A stretch of DNA of 38,425 bases from Actinomycetota bacterium. Lineage in GTDB: Bacteria > Actinomycetota > Actinomycetes > Nanopelagicales > Nanopelagicaceae. A model generated the notes under the pieces. The model had not been told where the DNA came from and searched no databases. It saw only the letters and a list, made by a program, of their open reading frames with translations. Shown in pieces: positions 33,642-38,425 of the stretch (position 1 is its first letter; every line of letters begins with the position of its first letter). A program made the position numbers and the translations under genes. The stretch covers positions 1 to 38,425 of the forward strand of contig VGAI01000007.1 of the NCBI GenBank assembly GCA_016870815.1, read 5' to 3'.

Positions 33642-34320
33642 GGGTATCAATTCAGTTGCGGAATTTCTGGGATCGGCGATGCGTGGGCTTCGCTCTCTAG
33701 TTTTTCCTCCCTCGTGCCCGCTCTGTTGTCTTGAGGAGAGTGAAGGGTGCAAGGAGTGCCTTGGCTCGTGGCGGATAGCGCCGAGTATCAGAGTTATTGA
33801 TTCGATTCCGATCTACTCACCAGTCATCTACGACCTTCGCGCTAGATCGGTAGTTCTTGCAGCGAAAGAACGTGGTGAGCGCCTCGCTCGAACCTTCATT
33901 GTCGAAGCAATCTCTTCTGTCGTTGAGAGGATTGAACCAGTTCAAGCTCTTGCACTGGTATCCATCCCATCTTCAAAGAGAGCTCTGCGAAAACGTGGTG
34001 ATGATTTCTTGGCGCGAGTCGTTGATGAAGTAGTGGCAAAAGATCCCAAAAGACTACAACGACTTTCACTTCTCGACTTCAAATTTCAAGTCAGTGATCA
34101 GAGTGGTCTATCAATGCGAAATCGAGCAGCGAACCTCGATGGGTCTCTTGAGATAAAGAGCCGATCAACTCAAAATTTGATGCGCGCACCTTCTCTTGTG
34201 ATCATTGATGATGTGCTCACCACTGGTTCAACGATGCGAGCTGCGATACAAGCGCTACGGATCGACCCATCGACAAGAATCATCGCCGGCGTGACCGCTT
34301 GTAGAAGTGAACGCTTCTAG
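33640..34320 (+). CDS. ComF family phosphoribosyltransferase-like protein
   Basis: ComF proteins have a type I phosphoribosyltransferase fold and in competent bacteria take part in DNA uptake; their role in Actinobacteria is unclear. The 226-residue protein has an N-terminal zinc-ribbon-like cysteine cluster (CPLCCLEE, then GCKEC), a middle VSIPSSKRALRKRGDDFLARV motif, and the PRPP-binding loop VIIDDVLTTGSTM. The region aligns with the ComF core QxGLSxxxRxxN (DQSGLSMRNRAAN). The start is GTG 33640. It stands at the usual position between mtrAB and secA. The ribosome hibernation factor gene hpf, expected next, is absent. Confidence 0.9.
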   Translation: MGINSVAEFLGSAMRGLRSLVFPPSCPLCCLEESEGCKECLGSWRIAPSIRVIDSIPIYSPVIYDLRARSVVLAAKERGERLARTFIVEAISSVVERIEPVQALALVSIPSSKRALRKRGDDFLARVVDEVVAKDPKRLQRLSLLDFKFQVSDQSGLSMRNRAANLDGSLEIKSRSTQNLMRAPSLVIIDDVLTTGSTMRAAIQALRIDPSTRIIAGVTACRSERF

Positions 34321-34341
34321 CCTCTAAGTCGCAGAGTGCAT

Positions 34342-34397
34342 TTCTCAGAGACTCTTCAAGGGTTGTTTCTGAGGATGATAAGCGTCACCTTCCTCAG
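34342..34397 (+). promoter_or_regulatory. Alternative hairpins upstream of secA
   Basis: TTCTCAGA (34342-34349) can pair with TCTGAGGA (34368-34375), or CTGAGGA (34369-34375) with TCCTCAG (34391-34397). The middle arm is shared, so the two are exclusive. They lie 45-100 bases before the secA start. They might act as a terminator-like or attenuation element for transcripts entering from comF; no T-run is present. Confidence 0.35.
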
Positions 34398-34429
34398 GAT
34401 CTAAGTTATTTATGGGGCTGCTTACGCTC

Positions 34430-34435
34430 TAAGAT
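34430..34435 (+). promoter_or_regulatory. -10 element TAAGAT of secA (leaderless)
   Basis: TAAGAT ends 6 bases before the GTG at 34442, and no ribosome site precedes that codon. The -35 region is weak. A second GTG follows immediately (34445), so the start could be either. Confidence 0.45.
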
Positions 34436-34441
34436 ATCCAC

Positions 34442-37156
34442 GTGGTGGCCGTCCTCGACAAGATTTTGCGCGCAGGTGAAGGTCGAATCCTCAAGCGATT
34501 GAGCAAGATCGCTGATTCCGTTAATGAATTCGAATCAGAGATTTCTCAACTGAGTGATGGCGAACTTCGAAACAAGACCGATGAGTTTAAGAAGCGCTAT
34601 CAGGATGGCGAAGAACTCGATGACTTGCTCCCCGAGACCTTTGCTGTGGTTCGCGAAGCTGCCAAGCGAACGTTAGGACAGCGACATTACGACGTTCAGC
34701 TTATGGGTGGAGCTGCTCTTCATCTAGGAAATATCGCCGAGATGAAGACCGGTGAGGGAAAGACCTTAGTCTCGACTCTTCCCGCTTATCTCAATGCTCT
34801 CTCCGGTGAAGGTGTACATGTCGTTACCACCAATGACTATCTTGCCGAGCGCGATAGCGAATGGATGGGACGTATCCATCGCTTCTTAGGACTTCGGGTT
34901 GGTGTGATTCTGGCTTCGATGACCCCAGATGAACGGCGCGACGCCTACCGTTGCGACATCACATACGGAACCAATAATGAGTTTGGATTCGATTATCTCC
35001 GTGACAACATGGCGTGGAACCTTGAAGGTTGCGTGCAACGTCAACATAACTTCGCGATCGTCGATGAAGTTGACTCCATCCTCATTGATGAGGCAAGGAC
35101 GCCACTGATCATCAGCGGACCTGCAGACAAGGCCACCAAGTGGTACGTCGAGTTCGCCAATATTGCCGCTCGACTCGAGCGAGATCACCATTACGAAGTT
35201 GATGAGAAGAAGCGAACAGTAGGAATCGTCGATGCCGGTGTCGCTCGAGTCGAAGAGTTGTTGAAGATCGACAACCTCTACGAATCGGTCAATACCCCGC
35301 TCATTGGCTATCTCAATAATGCGATCAAGGCGAAAGAGCTCTTCAAGCGAGACCGGGATTATGTGGTTCAAGCAGGTGAGCTGTTGATTGTTGATGAACA
35401 TACCGGTCGAATTCTTGATGGTCGGCGATACAACGAAGGACTTCATCAAGCCCTTGAGGCGAAGGAGCGAGTGCCGATCAAGGATGAGAACCAGACCTTG
35501 GCCACAATCACGCTACAGAACTATTTCCGACTCTATGAGAAGTTGAGTGGCATGACTGGAACGGCCATGACGGAAGCCGCTGAATTCCTGCAGATTTACA
35601 AGTTAGGTGTGGTTCCGATTCCCACTAACAAATCGATGCAACGTATCGACCAGAGCGATTTGATCTATAAGAACGAGAAGGCGAAGTTCCAGGCAGTTGC
35701 TGAGGACATCGCAGAGCGTCATCGAAAAGGTCAACCAGTTCTTGTTGGCACAGTGAGCGTCGAGAAGTCTGAGCTCTTGTCCGAGACGCTCAAGCGTCGT
35801 GGCATCAAGCATGAAGTGCTCAATGCAAAACAACATGCACGTGAAGCAGCAATCATCGCTCGAGCCGGAAAGCTCGGGGCAGTCACTGTCGCAACCAATA
35901 TGGCTGGTCGCGGTACCGACATCATGCTCGGTGGCAATCCTGAGTTCATGGCTGATTTCGAACTTCAAGAGCGAGGGATATCGCCCGTTGATACCGCCGA
36001 GGAATATGAGAAGACTTGGCCGATTGAATTGGCAAAGCAGAAGGAGTTAGTCGCAAGAGAACACGATCAAGTTGTCGAACTTGGCGGTCTCTACGTCCTC
36101 GGTACGGAGCGCCACGAATCCCGCCGCATCGACAATCAGCTCCGTGGTCGATCCGGTCGTCAGGGCGATCCCGGTGAATCGCGGTTCTACCTCTCGCTCG
36201 AAGATGACTTGATGCGAAGGTTCAATTCGGTCTTGGTGGAAAGGTTCCTTGGCGCAGCAGGAATTCCTGATGATATGCCAATTGAATCGAAGATGGTCTC
36301 TAACGCAATCAAGTCAGCGCAGACTCAAGTCGAAGCTCAGAACTTCGAGATGCGCAAGAACGTCTTGAAGTATGACGATGTGATGAATCGTCAACGAGAA
36401 GTGATCTATGGTGAACGACGCGAGATCTTGGAAGGTCTCGAACTCGCAGATCAGATTCAAGGTTTCATTGATGACACTGTCTCTGCCTACATCCAGGCAG
36501 CTACTTCAGAGGGATTCCCAGAGCAATGGGATCTTGATCAACTATGGACAGCATTTAAAGCGCTCTATCCAGTCAGTTTCACCAAAGAACAAGTGATCGC
36601 TGAAGTTGGCGAGCTTGGTGGACTCGATCCAGAGTTCCTGTTACAGAGGTTCCTTGAGGATATCCATAATGCTTATGGCAATCGTGAGGCAGAGCTGACC
36701 ACTGATGTGATGCGTGAGTTGGAGCGAAAGGTATTGCTCTCAGTTCTTGATCGAAAGTGGCGTGAACACCTTTACGAGATGGATTATCTCCAAGAGGGAA
36801 TCGGCCTTCGAGCAATGGCTCAACGTGATCCACTCGTTGAATATCAGAAAGAGGGCTACGACCTCTTCGTTGCGATGATGGATGCGGTCAAGGAAGAGAC
36901 TGTCGGATTCCTTTTCAATGTCGAGGTGAAGAGCGAATCGGGTGCAACGCCTCAAGTTCAAGCTAAGGGAATTGAAGCCAAGGGTCTCGAAGCAAAGAGT
37001 GCGCAGTACTCCTACTCAAGTAGTGAGGGCGCAGCCTCTGGTCAAGGTGTCACAGTTAACGGTGTCAAGGTTGATGGTGTTACTCGTAACGCACCTTGTC
37101 CCTGCGGTTCGGGGAAGAAGTTCAAACGTTGCCATGGAGATCCACGAAACCAGTAG
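34442..37156 (+). CDS. secA: Preprotein translocase ATPase SecA
   Basis: The motor of Sec-dependent export. The 904-residue protein has the DEAD-like nucleotide-binding domain with TGEGKT at 103-108 (Lys107), the preprotein cross-linking region, NBD2 with the arginine-rich [27 protein letters not shown], the helical scaffold with [15 protein letters not shown], and a C-terminal zinc-binding tail [17 protein letters not shown]. It corresponds to SecA1, the housekeeping form, by length and tail. The GTG start is adjacent to an apparent leaderless promoter. It converges on the Rv3235-like gene with a 4-bp gap. Confidence 0.97.
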   Translation: MVAVLDKILRAGEGRILKRLSKIADSVNEFESEISQLSDGELRNKTDEFKKRYQDGEELDDLLPETFAVVREAAKRTLGQRHYDVQLMGGAALHLGNIAEMKTGEGKTLVSTLPAYLNALSGEGVHVVTTNDYLAERDSEWMGRIHRFLGLRVGVILASMTPDERRDAYRCDITYGTNNEFGFDYLRDNMAWNLEGCVQRQHNFAIVDEVDSILIDEARTPLIISGPADKATKWYVEFANIAARLERDHHYEVDEKKRTVGIVDAGVARVEELLKIDNLYESVNTPLIGYLNNAIKAKELFKRDRDYVVQAGELLIVDEHTGRILDGRRYNEGLHQALEAKERVPIKDENQTLATITLQNYFRLYEKLSGMTGTAMTEAAEFLQIYKLGVVPIPTNKSMQRIDQSDLIYKNEKAKFQAVAEDIAERHRKGQPVLVGTVSVEKSELLSETLKRRGIKHEVLNAKQHAREAAIIARAGKLGAVTVATNMAGRGTDIMLGGNPEFMADFELQERGISPVDTAEEYEKTWPIELAKQKELVAREHDQVVELGGLYVLGTERHESRRIDNQLRGRSGRQGDPGESRFYLSLEDDLMRRFNSVLVERFLGAAGIPDDMPIESKMVSNAIKSAQTQVEAQNFEMRKNVLKYDDVMNRQREVIYGERREILEGLELADQIQGFIDDTVSAYIQAATSEGFPEQWDLDQLWTAFKALYPVSFTKEQVIAEVGELGGLDPEFLLQRFLEDIHNAYGNREAELTTDVMRELERKVLLSVLDRKWREHLYEMDYLQEGIGLRAMAQRDPLVEYQKEGYDLFVAMMDAVKEETVGFLFNVEVKSESGATPQVQAKGIEAKGLEAKSAQYSYSSSEGAASGQGVTVNGVKVDGVTRNAPCPCGSGKKFKRCHGDPRNQ

Positions 37157-37160
37157 CCCT

Positions 37161-37634
37161 TCACTGAGTCGAGCGCAGTGGTTCGATAACAGTGCAGAGC
37201 CAGCGTCGATCCACCCCTTCAAATCGAAGCACTAACGCGATGATGCGTGATCCGGTATCAACAGTCACAATGACTTCAGCTAGAGACTCTAAGGGCTGGC
37301 GGATGTGAACTCTTCGTATTCTGCAGCCGCCTTCCAAAAGTTTAGTCATGGAGAGAAGTCGATTAAAAGTTGTGCGATGACACCATCTCGCTAGCTGTTG
37401 CGGTGAGCGTCGCATAGACATGATCTCGACCATTCGAAGCACAAAGTGTTTCACCCACTGCCTTATTTCGGGCAGTTCTGATTGCGGTGTTGGAACCGGG
37501 GCAAAATCATTCTCATAGAGCTCGCCAAAGTTCGAGGGGATTAGAAATAGTCGACGCTTTATCCCGGGTTCGCTGCAACGCTGGCGAGGTGGATAGAGCG
37601 GAAGCATCGGTTCTTGCCAATTTGTTGAAATCAT
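37161..37634 (-). CDS. Rv3235 family protein (DUF6459)
   Basis: A 157-residue protein of unknown function. The last half shows the family pattern: a helix around RQWVKHFVLRMVEIMSMRRSPQQLARW, then CRIRRVHIRQPLESLAEVIVTVDTGSRIIALVLRFEGVDRRWLCTVIEPL, with the final Trp-x-Cys-Thr near the C-terminus. The N-terminus is Pro-rich and variable. The gene lies just past secA, as Rv3235 does near secA1 in M. tuberculosis (from memory). ATG 37634 has no clear ribosome site. It is tail to tail with secA. Confidence 0.75.
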   Translation of the reverse strand: MISTNWQEPMLPLYPPRQRCSEPGIKRRLFLIPSNFGELYENDFAPVPTPQSELPEIRQWVKHFVLRMVEIMSMRRSPQQLARWCHRTTFNRLLSMTKLLEGGCRIRRVHIRQPLESLAEVIVTVDTGSRIIALVLRFEGVDRRWLCTVIEPLRSTQ

Positions 37635-37697
37635 TGGCTGAGATTGGGCTTATTGCAAGGCGTTTGAATCGACGAGAAGGTTGACTCCTGCTCACCC

Positions 37698-37723
37698 AAA
37701 AAGGTGATTGTGTAAAACCTTTT
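37698..37723. promoter_or_regulatory. Inverted repeat upstream of the SAF-domain gene
   Basis: AAAAGGT (37699-37705) and ACCTTTT (37717-37723) are perfect 7-bp arms around 11 bases, with CCAA and TTGG flanks that could add pairs after a gap. It ends 20 bases before the apparent -10, so it covers the -35 area. It may be an operator. Confidence 0.4.
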
Positions 37724-37743
37724 ATTGGCTCTCTGAGTCAAAA

Positions 37744-37749
37744 TAAATA
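37744..37749 (+). promoter_or_regulatory. -10 element TAAATA of the SAF-domain gene (leaderless)
   Basis: TAAATA ends 7 bases before the ATG at 37757 in an AT-rich stretch without a Shine-Dalgarno. This is the same spacing as at tatB, the DUF3107 gene and cysS. Confidence 0.45.
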
Positions 37750-37756
37750 ATGCGCC

Positions 37757-38326
37757 ATGAATCTCACCAAACGAGGCATAACCGGAATAGTTTTAATCGT
37801 GGTATCAATCATGGCGGCAGGGTTGATCGCAAGAAGTACCGATAAGACTTCGCTCTATTGGGTAGCAACCGGTGAGATAGCTACCGGTGATCGAATCAGT
37901 GATGAACAGGTCGCATTGGCCAGACTCTTTCTACCGGGCCATAGCGAGTATTACCTGAGCGCAACCGAGGATGTGATCGGCATGATTGCCAGAGAAGCTA
38001 TCTCTCAGGGTGAGGCGTTGAATCGCGGTGACCTCTCTGAAAATTCAGACTTTCGACTCTGGCGTCTGATTTCTTTGGATATCTCAAGTGCAGACCTTCC
38101 CTATAGCGCCGTCAAAGGGTCGCTGATCGATATCTATCGCTTGCTCGAGGATGGTTCACTTGGCGCCGAGTTAGTCCTTGAATCAGTTGTCGTTGACTCA
38201 GTGAGTATCGGTAACGTAATCAGCGATCGGGTTCAGGTGGTGGTCCGTCTTCCACTTGCACAGGTGCGCCCGCTTCTTGATGCTTATGCAACATCTCGCA
38301 TTACGATCTCATCTCACCTTAACTGA
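37757..38326 (+). CDS. SAF-domain protein (CpaB/FlgA-like)
   Basis: A 189-residue protein with one N-terminal membrane anchor (GITGIVLIVVSIMAAGLIA at about 7-25) and a SAF domain (about 33-100): YWVATGEIATGDRISDEQVALARLFLP, GMIAREAISQGEALNRGDLS. SAF proteins of this layout (CpaB/RcpC) act in Flp/Tad pilus assembly, outside the cytoplasm. The next gene begins 16 bp downstream and may continue a pilus cluster, but only 27 codons are visible. A role in Tad pili is inferred from domain and position only. Confidence 0.8.
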   Translation: MNLTKRGITGIVLIVVSIMAAGLIARSTDKTSLYWVATGEIATGDRISDEQVALARLFLPGHSEYYLSATEDVIGMIAREAISQGEALNRGDLSENSDFRLWRLISLDISSADLPYSAVKGSLIDIYRLLEDGSLGAELVLESVVVDSVSIGNVISDRVQVVVRLPLAQVRPLLDAYATSRITISSHLN

Positions 38327-38342
38327 GATTTACCAGCTAGCG

Positions 38343-38425
38343 ATGACTGTATCTGTCTCGACATTCTTCAATGACTTCGCACTTGAAGAAGTGGTTGTCG
38401 CTCATCTCACCCAGATGGGGTATCG
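38343..38425 (+). CDS. Start of an unidentified gene, cut by window edge
   Basis: ATG 38343 opens 27 complete codons to the window end: MTVSVSTFFNDFALEEVVVA and a few more residues (HLTQMGY). It follows the SAF gene after 16 bp with no obvious ribosome site. The family cannot be named from so short a piece; neighbours of SAF proteins in Actinobacteria are often pilus-assembly ATPases. Confidence 0.55.
   Translation, partial: MTVSVSTFFNDFALEEVVVAHLTQMGY

Noticed and set aside
37487-37684. Plus-strand ORF opposite the Rv3235-like gene
   Set aside because: Shadow of a recognised family on the other strand; no ribosome site or domain.

Overview
The window is a dense actinobacterial chromosome segment. 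GC content is roughly 50 % by eye, which is low for the phylum. The evidence for Actinobacteria is a set of lineage markers: a WhiB2-type Wbl protein, the mycothiol deacetylase MshB, the MtrA/MtrB two-component pair, the small families DUF3107, DUF3117 and DUF3499, a DUF5719 protein, an Rv3235-type protein, and a split LCP / GT2 / Wzm-Wzt envelope cluster. The moderate GC, very short intergenic gaps and many stop-start overlaps would fit a streamlined aquatic lineage such as Nanopelagicales (acI) or a relative; that placement is inference and low confidence. No tRNA, rRNA, insertion sequence, prophage or CRISPR array was recognised, and no gene-free stretch exceeds about 130 bases.

Layout. 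(1) 1-6588: cell-surface polysaccharide block: UDP-glucose dehydrogenase (3' end cut by the window edge) and an LCP ligase on the minus strand, then a GT2 glycosyltransferase, a Wzm/Wzt ABC exporter and a secreted SpoIID-like protein on the plus strand. (2) 6585-14089: block resembling the M. tuberculosis dapD-to-mrp region (Rv1201c-Rv1229c, from memory): dapD, a LOG-family protein, an SRPBCC protein, a lone sigma-region-4-like protein, DUF3117, pepA, an O-methyltransferase, an HtrA protease, tatB and mrp. The sigE/rseA pair usual between the methyltransferase and htrA is not there. (3) 14054-17769: a small unknown minus-strand ORF, an EamA transporter, a PHP phosphoesterase, a MarC protein, DUF3107 and a TetR regulator. 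(4) 17805-22157: mshB, a small membrane protein, a cysteinyl-tRNA synthetase with an unusual N-terminal domain, a 7Fe-type ferredoxin and dapC. (5) 22224-37634: the conserved manC-whiB-GT2-DUF5719-DUF3499-manB-sahH-mtrA-mtrB-comF-secA-Rv3235 series, lacking lpqB and hpf at their usual places. (6) 37757-38425: a SAF-domain (CpaB-like) protein and the first 27 codons of the next gene.

How the genes fit together. GDP-mannose supply (manC, manB), UDP-glucuronate supply (ugd), two GT2 proteins, the Wzm/Wzt exporter and the LCP ligase make and anchor envelope glycans. MtrA/MtrB is the envelope/division regulator. DapC and DapD are two steps of the succinylase lysine/meso-diaminopimelate pathway. 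MshB belongs to mycothiol synthesis. SecA and TatB serve protein export, and HtrA serves envelope quality control. SahH recycles S-adenosylhomocysteine.

The most notable items are: an SH3-like domain of the Rv0428c acetyltransferase type fused to a complete cysteinyl-tRNA synthetase; a short sahH leader that can fold so that both the Shine-Dalgarno and the GTG start are paired, or into an alternative fold that frees the SD; a 15-bp perfect palindrome plus a second inverted repeat between divergent tetR and mshB; a recurring TAnnn(T/A)-N6-8-start architecture indicating many leaderless mRNAs; a well-formed whiB promoter followed at once by a strong 5' hairpin; and a GC-rich patch inside dapC suggesting recombination.
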